Assembly (NCBI RefSeq): GCF_000017505.1 | Contig: NC_009675.1 | Span: forward strand, 186,001 to 250,000 | Source of the DNA: Anaeromyxobacter sp. Fw109-5 | Lineage (GTDB): Bacteria; Myxococcota; Myxococcia; Myxococcales; Anaeromyxobacteraceae | Length of the DNA stretch: 64,000 bases | Direction: 5' to 3' | Shown here: piece after piece, positions 43,572 through 53,123 of the stretch | Layout of the letters: each line of letters begins with the position of its first letter | Numbering within the stretch: the stretch's first letter is position 1 | The notes under the pieces: generated by a model | Databases searched by the model: none | Told to the model about the DNA's origin: nothing | Seen by the model: the letters and a program-made list of their open reading frames with translations, nothing else | Made by a program: the position numbers and the translations under genes

Positions 43572-44408
43572 CTAGTACACCGTCCACTGCACCATGATCT
43601 GCGGCGCCGAGGCGGTCTCCACCGGGTGGCGGTGGTAGAACCACTCGGTCCCGACCCACAGCCGGTTCGGCTTCCCGCCGAACGGCGCGAGCGCGTCCAC
43701 GAGGAGCTGGGGCTGCGCCCAGATCTCGACGAAGGACTCGTCCGCGGCGAAGTCGTGCGTGCCGTTCACGTCGACGAAGCCCGTGAAGAGGAAGGGCACC
43801 TTGCCGATCGAGAAGGGCACCGTCCAGAACGGGCTCACCTGCCACTGGTTCCCCTCGTCGATCGAGTCGAGGACGGAGTCGTAGCGGTAGTAGAGGTTCA
43901 GGCCGGCCACCGCGAAGCCCGGGAGGGTGAGGTCGAAGCCGACGCCGGCGAGGTAGGCGCCGAAGCCCTCGCTCTGGTTCAGCTCGCCCGCGAGGCCCCA
44001 GTTCTTGATGAAGCCGAACAGCGGCTCCTTCTGGCCGAGCACGCGGTTCAGGAACAGGCGAGGGTGCCACTCGGCGTACAGCTTGTACTCGCCGGCGTCC
44101 TCGTGGGAGGGGCTGAACCCGTTCCTGAAGTGGCCGGCGTAGAAGTCGGCGAACGCGAAGTTGTCGCCGTACTCCCAGGTCGAGAAGTGGTTCAGCGTCA
44201 CCGTGGTCATGCGACCGTCGGTGTAGTAGAGCGGATCGTCGAAGTTGTAGCCCTGGAGCAGCTGGACGTTGGTGCTCGAGAAGGCCTGGAAGGGCGGCTC
44301 GGCGGCGGCGGCGGTCGCGCGCGCGCCGCCCGCCTGCTGGGCGCTCGCCGGCGCCGCGGCGAGCGCGAGCACGGCGAGGAGGGCGAGGAAGCGGGGGTTC
44401 GAGGTCAT
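43572..44408 (-). CDS. Outer-membrane nucleoside-type channel, Tsx/OmpK-like
   Basis: 278 residues. A signal peptide (about 1-23, ending ASA-Q) is followed by a 12-strand-like barrel with TNVQLLQGYNF, TLNHFSTWEYGDNFAFADFY and a C-terminal VQWTVY that ends in an aromatic residue, all typical of the Tsx/OmpK family (nucleoside-specific channel, phage receptor). It begins 98 bases after the astA-like stop on the same strand, separated by nested inverted repeats. Nucleoside specificity is inferred from family only. Confidence 0.85.
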   Translation of the reverse strand: MTSNPRFLALLAVLALAAAPASAQQAGGARATAAAAEPPFQAFSSTNVQLLQGYNFDDPLYYTDGRMTTVTLNHFSTWEYGDNFAFADFYAGHFRNGFSPSHEDAGEYKLYAEWHPRLFLNRVLGQKEPLFGFIKNWGLAGELNQSEGFGAYLAGVGFDLTLPGFAVAGLNLYYRYDSVLDSIDEGNQWQVSPFWTVPFSIGKVPFLFTGFVDVNGTHDFAADESFVEIWAQPQLLVDALAPFGGKPNRLWVGTEWFYHRHPVETASAPQIMVQWTVY

Positions 44409-44426
44409 GGGGCGAGCCTTCTAGCT

Positions 44427-44467
44427 CAACCCTCTGACACTCGAAAGGGTATTCCTTACCCGGGGTT
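44427..44467. repeat. Nested inverted repeats between astA-like and tsx-like genes
   Basis: CAACCC (44427-44432) pairs with GGGTTG (44462-44467), and inside this GGGTA pairs with TACCC across five bases (GGGTATTCCTTACCC). The arrangement may be an operator for the Tsx-like gene or the astA terminator on the minus strand. Confidence 0.45.
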
Positions 44468-44506
44468 GCTTCGCTCCTCGTGAAGGCGCCGCGTCGACCG
44501 AGGCGC

Positions 44507-45532
44507 CTACTCGAAGGGCACGAGGTGGAGCCGCTCGCCGGGGCTCGCCTCGAGAATCGCGCGTGCCTTCGCGGGGATGCGGAGCACCTCGCCGTCGAGC
44601 CGGGCCGGGGTGCGCACCGCCCGGAAGCGGATCTTGCCGCCCGTCCGGTAGCGCCCGACGAGCCGCTCCTCGCCGTCGCGCTCCAGCGGCTCCGGGGCCA
44701 GCTTCGCCCGCCGGTACGCGCGCACCAGCGTCACGTCCTCGAGCCTCGCCTCGTAGTGCGGACCGCCGTCGAACGGATCGATGCGGTTCACGTAGTGGAA
44801 CCCGATCCGCTCGAGCATCCGCCGCACCGGCTCGGTCTCCGGGCCGACCTTGCCGAGGTTGCGCTGCACCTGCTCCGGGAAGAGCGTCGCGTACACGTCC
44901 ACGGGCGGGAAGAGCTGCTGGATGAACTCCTTGTTCTCGCGGCTCTTCTTGTCGGCGGTCTGGTAGTCGAGGTCGGTGAAGCGCTTGCCGAACGCCTCCC
45001 AGAACGCGCTCCGCCCGTCCTTGGTGAGCGGCGGCATGAGCTCGGCGAGGACCTTCTCGCGGAACCGCTCGCGGAACATCGCCAGGTACAGGAAGCGGAC
45101 GTAGGCGAGCTGCTTGCCCGCGCGCTCCTCGCCGCCCCGCTCCTCCGGGTCCACGACCAGGCCGCCGATCTCCGTCGGGCCGTCGAAGTGGTAGCCGATC
45201 GAGAGGACCTCGTGCTTGAAGTGCCGGTCGATCGTGGACGAGTAGTGCTCGCGCTCGGAGACGTCGAAGAAGGTGCAGGGGGACTCCCGCGTGCCGTGCT
45301 GCGCGATCACCATCGAGGTGCCGATGATGCGGCCGGAGCGCGGCTCCTCGGCGACGAACACGTAGGCGCGCTGCAGCGGATCGCGGATGCGCCCCGCGAA
45401 GCTGCGCACCGATTGCTCGATGATCCGGGCGAGCGCGCGCTCGTCGTACGGGAGGTTGACGGTGTTCAGCACCTTCGCGAGCCGGGAGAGGCTCGGGAGA
45501 TCCGACTTCTGCGCGTCGCGGAGGAGGAGCAT
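44507..45532 (-). CDS. astA: Arginine N-succinyltransferase-like acyltransferase
   Basis: 341 residues, close to the usual 340-345 for AstA, which transfers succinyl from succinyl-CoA to arginine in the AST catabolic pathway. GNAT-type features and the AstA signature are visible: [39 protein letters not shown] and [21 protein letters not shown]. The ATG at 45532 is preferred to a start at 45556 because GTGACA and TAGTCC promoter hexamers lie immediately before it. No other ast gene is nearby, so the substrate could be ornithine or another amino acid. Confidence 0.87.
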   Translation of the reverse strand: MLLLRDAQKSDLPSLSRLAKVLNTVNLPYDERALARIIEQSVRSFAGRIRDPLQRAYVFVAEEPRSGRIIGTSMVIAQHGTRESPCTFFDVSEREHYSSTIDRHFKHEVLSIGYHFDGPTEIGGLVVDPEERGGEERAGKQLAYVRFLYLAMFRERFREKVLAELMPPLTKDGRSAFWEAFGKRFTDLDYQTADKKSRENKEFIQQLFPPVDVYATLFPEQVQRNLGKVGPETEPVRRMLERIGFHYVNRIDPFDGGPHYEARLEDVTLVRAYRRAKLAPEPLERDGEERLVGRYRTGGKIRFRAVRTPARLDGEVLRIPAKARAILEASPGERLHLVPFE

Positions 45533-45546
45533 GCGTCGGGTGGGGA

Positions 45547-45575
45547 GGACTAGCACGCGCCCCCCGGGCTGTCAC
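45547..45575 (-). promoter_or_regulatory. Promoter of the astA-like gene
   Basis: Minus-strand GTGACA (45575-45570), 17-base spacer, TAGTCC (45552-45547), 14 bases before the ATG at 45532. Predicted leader is about seven bases and there is no Shine-Dalgarno. Confidence 0.45.
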
Positions 45576-45668
45576 CCGAGGGGACCCGCAGGCCCCGCGA
45601 GGATCCTCACCCGCCCGCGCGCGCCGCGCGCCCGCACGGGAACGTTGAACCCGGCGCGCCGGCGTGCC

Positions 45669-46130
45669 ATGGAACGGTCCGTGCGCGCGGTGGTGCAGCG
45701 GGTGTCCCGGGCAGAGGTCCGGGTCGAGGGCCGGGTGTCCGGGGCGATCCTCCGCGGCCTCCTCGTGCTCCTCGGCGTCGCGCGGGAGGACGGACCCTCC
45801 GACGCGGACCTCCTCGCCGACAAGCTCGCCGGGCTGCGCATCTTCGAGGACGACGCGGGCAAGATGAACCTCTCCGTCGGCGAGGTGGGCGGCGGCCTGC
45901 TGGTCGTGTCGCAGTTCACGCTCCTCGGCGACGCACGCAAGGGCAACCGGCCGAGCTTCGTCGACGCGGCGAACCCCGAGCTGGCGAACGCGCTCTACGA
46001 GCGGGTCTGCGGCCGGCTGCGCGAGAAGGGGCTCGCCGTCGCGACCGGCGTCTTCCGCGCGCACATGGACGTCGAGCTGGTGAACGACGGGCCGGTCACG
46101 ATCCTGCTCGACTCGCGCCGCCTGTTCTGA
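45669..46130 (+). CDS. dtd: D-aminoacyl-tRNA deacylase
   Basis: Removes D-amino acids mischarged on tRNA. The 153-residue protein has the chirality-discriminating [17 protein letters not shown] segment and the Gly-cis-Pro region [31 protein letters not shown] is the conserved N-terminus. Two or three extra residues precede the usual start. hinT follows 69 bases downstream on the same strand. Confidence 0.96.
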   Translation: MERSVRAVVQRVSRAEVRVEGRVSGAILRGLLVLLGVAREDGPSDADLLADKLAGLRIFEDDAGKMNLSVGEVGGGLLVVSQFTLLGDARKGNRPSFVDAANPELANALYERVCGRLREKGLAVATGVFRAHMDVELVNDGPVTILLDSRRLF

Positions 46131-46199
46131 CGGCGGCGGTGACGACACCCTGGGCGAGCGCCCGGGACGCAGCCCGCAGGGCTACCGAGGAGAACGAGC

Positions 46200-46544
46200 A
46201 TGTCCGACTGCCTCTTCTGCAAGATCGTGGCGAAGACGCTCCCCGCGAAGATCGTCCACGAGGACGCCGACACGGTCGCGTTCGAGGACCTGAACCCGCA
46301 GGCGCCGACGCACGTGCTGATCGTGCCGCGCAAGCACGTGGCCACCATGGTCGACCTCGCCCCCGAGGACGACGCGCTCGTCGGCAAGCTCTTCCGCGCC
46401 GGCGCCGCGATCGCGAAGGCGCGCGGCATCGACGGCCCGGGCTACCGGGTGGTCATGAACCACAACCGGGACGCGGGCCAGAGCGTGTTCCACATCCACC
46501 TGCACGTCCTCGGCGGACGGCGGATGGGCTGGCCGCCGGGGTAG
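46200..46544 (+). CDS. hinT: HIT-family purine nucleoside phosphoramidase
   Basis: 114 residues with CLFCKI at the N-terminus and the histidine triad HIHLHVLGG near residue 100. HinT hydrolyses AMP-lysine and related phosphoramidates, including aminoacyl-adenylates released by tRNA synthetases. The ATG has GAGGAGAA upstream. It ends three bases from the stop of the convergent coiled-coil gene. Confidence 0.95.
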   Translation: MSDCLFCKIVAKTLPAKIVHEDADTVAFEDLNPQAPTHVLIVPRKHVATMVDLAPEDDALVGKLFRAGAAIAKARGIDGPGYRVVMNHNRDAGQSVFHIHLHVLGGRRMGWPPG

Positions 46545-46547
46545 AGC

Positions 46548-47459
46548 TCAATACCCGGCGCCGGTCCCCGTCGTCGCCGCGGCCGCGCCCGCCCCCTCGC
46601 GCGCGAGCGCGTGCGCTCCCCGCGCGGCGAGGGTCGCGCGCACGAGCGCGAGGCGGGCCGTGAACAGGTCGCCCCGCGCGAGCGCCTCGCGTGCCTCCGC
46701 CAGGTGCGCCGCGCTCGCCCCGGTGCCCGCCGCCTCGGCGAGCGCGCCGTGCCGCTGCGCCTCGCCGCGCGTCGCCTCCAGCGCGTCGGCCTGCGACGCC
46801 AGCGCGGCGTCGAGCCCGCGGGAGTCGCCCGCCTCGAGCGCGCGCATCGCCGTGTCCAGGTCGCCCAGGGCCGCCGCGGTGGACTCCGCCCGGGCGAGGG
46901 TCGACTCCGCCGCCTCGGCCGCGCGGCGGGCCTCCTCCGCCTCGCGCGCCTGGAGGCGCTCTTCCAGGGCTTCGGCCCGCGCGCGCTGCGCGTCCACCTC
47001 GTCTCGGAGCGCCTCGATCTCGAGCTGGAGCTGCTCCGCGCGCGCGGCGGACTGCGCGTCGGCGAGCGCCTGCGCGTCGAGCCGGATCTGCTCCTCCCGG
47101 ATCGCCTCCTGCCGGTCGGCCTCGAGGCTCTCCTCGCCCCCGGGGGAGCTCGCCTCCGGGCGCGCGATCCCCGCCGCGCCCGGGGTGGCCGGGTCGGCGG
47201 CCGCCGTGGGGCCGGCCTCGGGCGCGGCCGCAGGCGGCGCCGGCGCGCCGGTCGGCGACGGCGCGCTCGCCGCTCGCTCGTCCGGAGCCCGGGCTTCGGT
47301 CGCTGCCGCTCCCTGCTGGCCCGGTTCCTCCGCGCCCGCCTGCCGCTCCGGGATCGCGATCGTCTGGACGGCTTCCCGTGGGGGCGGCGTGCGGGGAGAA
47401 GCCTGGGCCTGCGCCTGGGAGGAGAGGAGCGCGGCGACGACGGCGGCGGCGTACGTCAT
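46548..47459 (-). CDS. Exported coiled-coil protein of unknown function
   Basis: 303 residues. A signal peptide (about 1-19, ending AQAQA) leads into a Pro/Ala-rich disordered stretch (20-105) and a long Glu/Arg/Ala coiled coil (about 108-215; DRQEAIREEQIRLDAQ, LRDEVDAQRARAEALEERLQ), then a helical tail with LGDLDTAMRALEAGDSRGLDAALA. The tail looks like helix-turn-helix repeat units. No known domain was recognised; a periplasmic structural or cell-envelope spacer role is possible. Confidence 0.7.
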   Translation of the reverse strand: MTYAAAVVAALLSSQAQAQASPRTPPPREAVQTIAIPERQAGAEEPGQQGAAATEARAPDERAASAPSPTGAPAPPAAAPEAGPTAAADPATPGAAGIARPEASSPGGEESLEADRQEAIREEQIRLDAQALADAQSAARAEQLQLEIEALRDEVDAQRARAEALEERLQAREAEEARRAAEAAESTLARAESTAAALGDLDTAMRALEAGDSRGLDAALASQADALEATRGEAQRHGALAEAAGTGASAAHLAEAREALARGDLFTARLALVRATLAARGAHALAREGAGAAAATTGTGAGY

Positions 47460-47583
47460 GCGAGGAGGATTCGGCGGCGCCGCCCTGCCCGCAACCCGGC
47501 GCGACCTTAGGGGCGCGGCCCGGGCTGGGCGCGCCGCGCGCGCTCTGGCAGGCTGCGGGGCGCCACGCCTGGAGGGAGCCCCC

Positions 47584-48453
47584 GTGAACCTCGTACGTCC
47601 CCGCCGCAGCGTCCTCTACGTCCCCGGCGCGCACGCGCGCGCGCTCGAGAAGGCGCGCTCGCTCGAGGCCGACGGCCTCATCCTCGATCTGGAGGACGCC
47701 GTCGCCCCGGCGGCGAAGGGGGACGCGCGCGCCAGGGTGGTGGAGGCGCTCCGGGCGGGCGGCTTCGGCCAACGCGAGGTGGCGGTGCGCGTCAACGGGC
47801 TCGCCACTCCGTGGGGACCGGACGACCTCGCCGCCGCGGCGCGGGCCCGGCCGGACGCGATCGTGCTGCCCAAGGTCGAGTCCGCCGCGCAGGTGCACGC
47901 CGCCGACGCGGCGCTCGCTGCCGCCGGAGCCTCCGAGAGGCTCGCGCTGTGGTGCATGATCGAGACGCCGCGCGGCGTGCTCGCCGCCGCCGAGATCGCG
48001 GCCGCCTCGCGCAGGCTCGCCTGCCTCGTGGCGGGCACGAGCGACCTCGTGAAGGACCTCGGCGCGCGGCACACGCCCGCGCGGACGGAGGTGCTGACGA
48101 GCCTCGGGCTCATCGTGCTGGCCGCGCGCGCGTTCGGGCTCGCCGCGCTCGACGGCGTCCACCTCGAGCTCGACGACGACGCCGGCCTGGAGGCGAGCTG
48201 CCGGCAGGGGCGCGACCTCGGCTTCGACGGCAAGACCCTCATCCACCCGAGGACCATCGCCGCGGCGAACCGCGCCTTCGCGCCGGACCCGGCCGAGCTC
48301 GAGGAGGCCCGGCGCGTCATCGCGGCGCACGCGTCGGCGGAGGCGGCGGGGCAGGGGGTGGTGGTGGTGGACGGGCGGCTCGTCGAGGCGCTCCACGTCG
48401 AGGCCGCGCGGCGGAGGGTGGCGCTCGCGGAGGCGATCGGGGCGCGCCGCTGA
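47584..48453 (+). CDS. CitE-like CoA ester lyase, HpcH/HpaI aldolase superfamily
   Basis: 289 residues from the GTG at 47584, which has a GGAGGGA ribosome site. Conserved residues include the N-terminal RRSVLYVPGAHARAL, GLILDLEDAVAP, IVLPKVESA and MIETPRGVLAAAEIA, which form the magnesium and CoA site, and GFDGKTLIHPRTI. Family members cleave citryl-, malyl-, methylmalyl- or citramalyl-CoA. Without citrate lyase alpha or gamma subunits nearby, a malyl-CoA/citramalyl-CoA lyase or thioesterase is more likely than citrate lyase. Confidence 0.9.
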   Translation: MNLVRPRRSVLYVPGAHARALEKARSLEADGLILDLEDAVAPAAKGDARARVVEALRAGGFGQREVAVRVNGLATPWGPDDLAAAARARPDAIVLPKVESAAQVHAADAALAAAGASERLALWCMIETPRGVLAAAEIAAASRRLACLVAGTSDLVKDLGARHTPARTEVLTSLGLIVLAARAFGLAALDGVHLELDDDAGLEASCRQGRDLGFDGKTLIHPRTIAAANRAFAPDPAELEEARRVIAAHASAEAAGQGVVVVDGRLVEALHVEAARRRVALAEAIGARR

Positions 48454-48543
48454 GCCGAGGACGGCGGGCCGCCGGCGCGCGGCGGTTCCTCGGGCCAGTC
48501 GCCCCGGGCCGGGCGTCCGGTCGGGGCGGGAGGATGCGCTCGT

Positions 48544-48572
48544 TTGACAGCCCCCGGCGGCGCCGCTATCGT
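48544..48572 (+). promoter_or_regulatory. Consensus promoter before the Com-like gene
   Basis: TTGACA (48544-48549), a 17-base spacer and TATCGT (48567-48572), nine bases before the ATG at 48582. This is the best match to the sigma-70 -35 consensus in the window. Confidence 0.6.
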
Positions 48573-48581
48573 CTGCTGAAA

Positions 48582-48788
48582 ATGAGAAGCAGTCGCAACT
48601 TGGAGGAGGGAGACGCCTCGGCGCCGCACGCGTGCGAGGACGTCCGCTGCGGGTGCGGCTGCCTGCTCGCCCGGGTGATCGACGGCGCGGTGGAGCTGAA
48701 GTGCCGCCGCTGCAAGCACGTCTGGCGGCTCCCCGTCGAGGGTGCTCCCCGTCCCCTCGCGCGCCCGGATCGCGTCGACGCTGGGTGA
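48582..48788 (+). CDS. Com-like zinc-ribbon protein
   Basis: 68 residues with CGCGCLLARV and LKCRRCKHVWRLP, a CxC...CxxC knuckle like the phage Mu Com translational regulator and related small zinc ribbons that bind RNA or DNA. The ATG at 48582 is chosen because a consensus promoter ends nine bases upstream; an in-frame ATG at 48534 would add 16 Arg-rich residues and place the promoter inside the gene. A GGAGGAGGGAG stretch inside codons 7-11 precedes no usable start. Function is unknown; nucleic-acid binding is inference. Confidence 0.65.
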   Translation: MRSSRNLEEGDASAPHACEDVRCGCGCLLARVIDGAVELKCRRCKHVWRLPVEGAPRPLARPDRVDAG

Positions 48789-48835
48789 AGAGCGCGCGCG
48801 AGGGCCGCGCTGCGCACGTCCGGCCCCTCGCCCTG

Positions 48836-48864
48836 TGGACAGGGGTGGGCGCATTCCTTAGACT
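48836..48864 (+). promoter_or_regulatory. Promoter of the shikimate operon
   Basis: TGGACA (48836-48841), 17-base spacer, TAGACT (48859-48864), 12 bases before the aroH ATG at 48877. Predicted leader is about five bases and no Shine-Dalgarno is present. Confidence 0.55.
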
Positions 48865-48876
48865 CTTCCGCTCCCG

Positions 48877-49230
48877 ATGCGCGGAATCCGTGGGGCGACC
48901 CAGGTCGCGGCGAACACCGTTCCGGCCATGGAAGAGGCCGTCGTCGAGCTCTGTCGCGAGATCGAGCGGCGGAACGAGATCGGCCCGGCCGACGTGGTGT
49001 GGGCGATCTTCACCGTGACGCACGACCTGGACGCCGACTTCCCCGCGCGCGCCGCGCGGGTGGCCGGCTGGACGCAGGTCCCCATGATCTGCTCCCAGGA
49101 GATCCCCGTGCCGGGATCGATGCCGCGGGTGGTGCGGGTGCTACTGCACGTCGACTCCGCGGGCCCACGCAGTCACGTGTATCTTCGCGGCGCGCAGGCG
49201 CTGCGGCCGGATCTGCACCGGCAGCCGTGA
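48877..49230 (+). CDS. aroH: Chorismate mutase, AroH type
   Basis: Converts chorismate to prephenate. The 117-residue trimeric AroH-fold protein opens with [10 protein letters not shown], which supplies the active-site Arg, and ends with [16 protein letters not shown], which supplies the second catalytic Arg and Tyr. [20 protein letters not shown] is the conserved core. Being first in the operon it is the gene closest to the promoter, although it acts last but one in the pathway. Its stop overlaps a GTG that could also start aroF. Confidence 0.95.
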   Translation: MRGIRGATQVAANTVPAMEEAVVELCREIERRNEIGPADVVWAIFTVTHDLDADFPARAARVAGWTQVPMICSQEIPVPGSMPRVVRVLLHVDSAGPRSHVYLRGAQALRPDLHRQP

Positions 49231-49259
49231 CGGTGGGGCGAGAGAGGAACTGGACGACG

Positions 49260-50138
49260 ATGGTGCCGATCGAGAAGAGCGCCTCCGAGGCGGAGATCGA
49301 GGGCGTCCCGGAGCCGTACGCGCTCGCCTCCCTGGAGCTGCACCCCGGCCGGACGGTGGTGACGGTGGGCCGCGGCACGGGTGCGGTGACGTTCGGCGGA
49401 GCGCGGGTGCCGGTCGTGGCGGGGCCGTGCGCCGTGGAGAGCTGGGAGCAGCTCGAGGCGGTGGCGCGGGCGGCCAGGGCCGCGGGCGCGCGGCTGCTGC
49501 GCGGGGGCGCCTTCAAGCCGCGCTCCTCGCCGTACACGTTCCAGGGCCTCGGCGAGGAGGGGCTGAAGCTGCTCGCCCGGGCGCGCGAGCTCACCGGCCT
49601 GCCGGTGGTGACCGAGGTGATGAGCCCGGACGCGGTCGGGCTCGTGGCGGAGTACGCCGACTGCCTCCAGATCGGCGCGCGCAACATGCAGAACTACGAC
49701 CTGCTGCGCGCCGTCGGCCGGGCCTCGAAGCCGGTGCTCCTGAAGCGGGCGCTGTCCGGCACCATCGAGGAGCTCCTCATGGCGGCGGAGTACGTGCTCG
49801 CGGCGGGGAACCCCGAGGTGATCCTCTGCGAGCGCGGCATCCGCACCTTCGAGCGCGCCACGCGGAACACGCTCGACCTCTCCGCCGTCCCCGTCCTGAA
49901 GGAGCTCACGCACCTGCCGGTGCTGGTCGATCCCTCCCACGGCACGGGCAAGCGGAGCCTCGTGCCGGCGATGGCGCTCGCCGCCGTCGCGGCCGGCGCC
50001 GACGGGCTGCTCCTCGAGGTGCACCCCGACCCCGCGCGCGCCCGCTCCGACGGGCCGCAGTCGCTCACGCCCGCGGACCTCGAGGCCCTCGTGCCGAGGC
50101 TCGCCGCGGTGGCCTCCGCCGTCGGCCGGGAGCTCTAG
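49260..50138 (+). CDS. aroF: 3-deoxy-7-phosphoheptulonate synthase, type I beta
   Basis: First committed shikimate step: phosphoenolpyruvate plus erythrose-4-phosphate to DAHP. The 292-residue protein has [58 protein letters not shown] and [11 protein letters not shown], the barrel metal and substrate site of the Bacillus/Thermotoga class. A short N-terminal segment (about 1-40) is the remnant of the regulatory ferredoxin-like domain. The ATG at 49260 is chosen for its GAGAGAGGA site; the GTG at 49227 that overlaps the aroH stop is an alternative. Confidence 0.95.
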   Translation: MVPIEKSASEAEIEGVPEPYALASLELHPGRTVVTVGRGTGAVTFGGARVPVVAGPCAVESWEQLEAVARAARAAGARLLRGGAFKPRSSPYTFQGLGEEGLKLLARARELTGLPVVTEVMSPDAVGLVAEYADCLQIGARNMQNYDLLRAVGRASKPVLLKRALSGTIEELLMAAEYVLAAGNPEVILCERGIRTFERATRNTLDLSAVPVLKELTHLPVLVDPSHGTGKRSLVPAMALAAVAAGADGLLLEVHPDPARARSDGPQSLTPADLEALVPRLAAVASAVGREL

Positions 50139-50140
50139 CC

Positions 50141-50998
50141 GTGGCCGCGAGCCCATTCCCTCGCACGGTCGGCGTGGTGGGCCTCGGGCTCATGGGCGCC
50201 TCGCTCGCGCGCGCGGTGCGCGCGGCCGACCCCGGCGTGCGCCTCGTCGCCGTCGAGCCGCGCGAGGACGTGCGCGCGCAGGCGCTCGCCGACGGCGTCG
50301 CGGACGAGGCGCGCGCGGCGCCGGACGTCGCCCTCGAGGCGTGCGAGCTCGCCGTGCTCTGCACCCCCGTCGCGGCGATCGAGGCGCTCCTCGGGCCGGT
50401 GTCCCGGCTGCTGCCCGACGGCGCGGTGCTCACCGACGTCGGGGGCGCGAAGGCGCACGTCGTGGCGGCGGCCCGCGCCTCGGTCCGGCCGGGCGTGGCG
50501 TTCGTGGGCGCGCACCCGATGTTCGGCGGGCACGGCGGCTACGCCGGCGCGAGCGCCGAGAAGTGGAAGGGGGGCACGGTGGCGGTGTGCACCGACGCCG
50601 CGCCCGCCGAGGCCCCCGACGCGGTGGAGCGCGTCGTCGCCCTCCACCTCGCGCTCGGCGCGAGGGTGGAGCGCTGCACCGCCGCCGAGCACGACGCCGC
50701 GGTGGCGATGGTCTCGCACCTGCCGTACCTCGTGGCCTCCGCCCTGGCGGTGGCGGCGAGAGAGGCCGGCCCCCTCGCGGTGAGGCTGGCGGGGCCGGGG
50801 CTCAAGGACATGACCCGCCTCGCCGCCTTCCCGTTCGACATCCAGGGTGAGGTGGCCCGGCGGAACGCGGGGCTCCCCGAGGCGGCGGCGCGCCTCGAGC
50901 GTCATCTGGCGCGGCTCCTCGCCGCGATCGCCGAGTCGCCGGAGGCGGCGCGCAGCGCCCTCGAGGCCGCGCGCGCAGCGCGGGAGGAGATCTTTTGA
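50141..50998 (+). CDS. tyrA: Prephenate dehydrogenase
   Basis: NAD-dependent oxidative decarboxylation of prephenate toward tyrosine. The 285-residue protein has the Rossmann motif GLGLMGASL at 14-22, the substrate-binding [17 protein letters not shown] and [11 protein letters not shown]. It lacks the ACT regulatory domain and the fused chorismate mutase of enterobacterial TyrA. The GTG start lies 2 bases after the aroF stop, and its stop overlaps the TTG of aroA. Confidence 0.95.
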   Translation: MAASPFPRTVGVVGLGLMGASLARAVRAADPGVRLVAVEPREDVRAQALADGVADEARAAPDVALEACELAVLCTPVAAIEALLGPVSRLLPDGAVLTDVGGAKAHVVAAARASVRPGVAFVGAHPMFGGHGGYAGASAEKWKGGTVAVCTDAAPAEAPDAVERVVALHLALGARVERCTAAEHDAAVAMVSHLPYLVASALAVAAREAGPLAVRLAGPGLKDMTRLAAFPFDIQGEVARRNAGLPEAAARLERHLARLLAAIAESPEAARSALEAARAAREEIF

Positions 50999-52287
50999 CA
51001 GGCTCGCTCACCTGCCGCCGCAAGGGGCCGCTCCGGGGATCGATCGAGGTCCCGGGCGACAAGTCCATCTCCCACCGCGCGCTGCTCTTCGGCGCGCTCT
51101 CCACCGGCGAGACCCGCGTGCGCGGCCTGCTCGACGCGGAGGACGTGCACGCCACCCGCCGCGCCGTCGAGGCGCTCGGCGCCACCGTCCGCGCCGAGGG
51201 CGAGGAGCTCGTGGTGGTGCCGCCCCCGGCGCTGCGCGAGCCGGGCGACGTCGTGGACTGCGGGAACTCGGGCACGAGCCTCCGGCTCCTCACCGGCGTG
51301 CTCTCCGGCGTGCCCGGGCTGTCGATCCTGACCGGCGACGCCTCGCTCCGGCGCAGGCCCGTCCGCCGCGTCATCGAGCCCTTGCGCCGCATGGGCGCGG
51401 ACCTCTCGGCGCGCGACGGCGATCGGCTCCCGCCGGTGGTGGTGCGCGGCCGGCCGCTGCGCGGCGCGCGCCACGTGCTGGAGGTGGCGAGCGCCCAGGT
51501 GAAGAGCGCGTGCCTGCTCGCGGGGCTGTTCGCGGAGGGGGAGACGACCGTCGTCGAGCCGGAGCGCTCGCGCGATCACACCGAGCGGATGCTCGCGGGC
51601 ATGGGCGTGCCGGTGCGCGTGGACGGCCTCGAGGTGACCGTGGCGCCGGCGCGGCCCCGCGGCGGGCGGGTGGACGTGCCGGGCGACATCTCCTCGGCCG
51701 CCTTCTTCCTCTGCGCCGCCGCGGCCCTGCCTGGCTCCGAGGTGACGGTGCGGAACCTGGGGGTGAACCCGACCCGCACCGGGCTCCTCGACGTGCTCGG
51801 CGCCATGGGCGCCGCGCTCTCGCGCGCGAACGAGCGCGAGGTCGCAGGCGAGCCGCGCGCCGACGTGACGGTGCGCGCGGCGGCGCTCCACGGCACGGAG
51901 ATCGGCGGCGCGATCATCCCGCGCCTCATCGACGAGCTGCCCGTGGTGATGGTGATGGCCACCCAGGCGCGGGGCCGGACCGTCATCCGCGACGCGAAGG
52001 AGCTGCGGGTGAAGGAGTCGGACCGGCTCGCCTCCATGGGCGAGGCGCTCGCCCGCGCGGGCGCGAAGATCGAGCTCTTCGAGGACGGCTGCGCCATCGA
52101 GGGGCCCACGCCGCTCCGCGGCGTGGCGGTGCAGACGCGCCTCGATCACCGCATCGCCATGTCGATGGCGGTCGCGCAGCTCCTCGCGGGCGGCGAGGAG
52201 GTGGTGCTCGACGACGTGGCCTGCGTGGCGACCAGCTTCCCGTCGTTCTTCGCCCTCCTCGACGGGTTGTGCGAGGGCGGCGCGTGA
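50995..52287 (+). CDS. aroA: 5-enolpyruvylshikimate-3-phosphate synthase
   Basis: Joins shikimate-3-phosphate and phosphoenolpyruvate. The 430-residue protein has [27 protein letters not shown] (the PEP and glyphosate-sensitivity region), and [16 protein letters not shown]. The rare TTG start at 50995 overlaps the tyrA stop and has GGGAGGAGA just upstream. The unusual start codon probably tunes its expression within the operon. Confidence 0.96.
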
Positions 52288-53123
52288 TCACCGGACGGAC
52301 CGCGCTCTACGGCGTCCTCGGCAACCCCGTGCGCCACAGCCGCTCGCCGCAGATGCAGGCGGCGGCGTTCGAGCACCTCGGCCTCGACGCCACCTACGTC
52401 GCGCTGCCGGTCGAGCCCGAGCGGCTCCCGGCCGCGGTCGCCGGCGCCCACGCCCTCGGGTTCCAGGGGCTGAACGTCACCGTCCCGCACAAGCGCGCGG
52501 TGGTGGCGCTGTGCGAGGCGGTGGACCCGGTGGCGCGCGAGGTCGGGGCGGTGAACACGCTGCGCCGCACCGAGCGCGGCTGGGAAGGCTTCAACACCGA
52601 CGCCGCCGCGTGCCTCATGCTGCTCCGCGAGGAGGGGCTCCGTCCCGGAGCGCCCGCGCTCCTCGCCGGGGCGGGCGGGGCGGCGCGGGCCGCGGCGTGG
52701 GCGCTCGTCCGCGCCGGCGCCGTGCTGCGCATCGCGGCGCGCCGGCAGGATGCGGCGGAGCGGCTCGCGGCCGAGCTCGGGCCCCTGGCCGGCCCGGGCA
52801 CGCCGGCGCCCGTCGCGGTGCCCTGGGGCGCGCTCGAGGCGGAGGCGGACGCCGCCGAGGCGGTCGTGAACGGGACGACCGTCGGCCTGCACCCGGAGGA
52901 CGCGCCGCTGCCGCTCCGCGTGCGCGCCGGCCAGCTCGTCGCCGACTTCGTCTACGGCGACACGCCCCTCGCCCGCGCCGCGCGGGACGCGGGGGCGCGG
53001 CTCGTCTCCGGCGAGCGCATCCTCGTGCGGCAAGGCGCGCTCTCGTTCGCGCTCTGGACCGGGCGCGCCGCGCCCGAGGCGCTGATGGCGGCCGCCATCG
53101 CCGCGCCGGGAAGGGCCACATGA
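52284..53123 (+). CDS. aroE: Shikimate dehydrogenase
   Basis: NADPH-dependent reduction of 3-dehydroshikimate. The 279-residue protein has [21 protein letters not shown] with the catalytic Lys, FNTDAAACL and the nucleotide loop [12 protein letters not shown]. It starts at a GTG that overlaps the aroA stop and overlaps the aroC ATG at its end, all by four bases. Confidence 0.96.
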
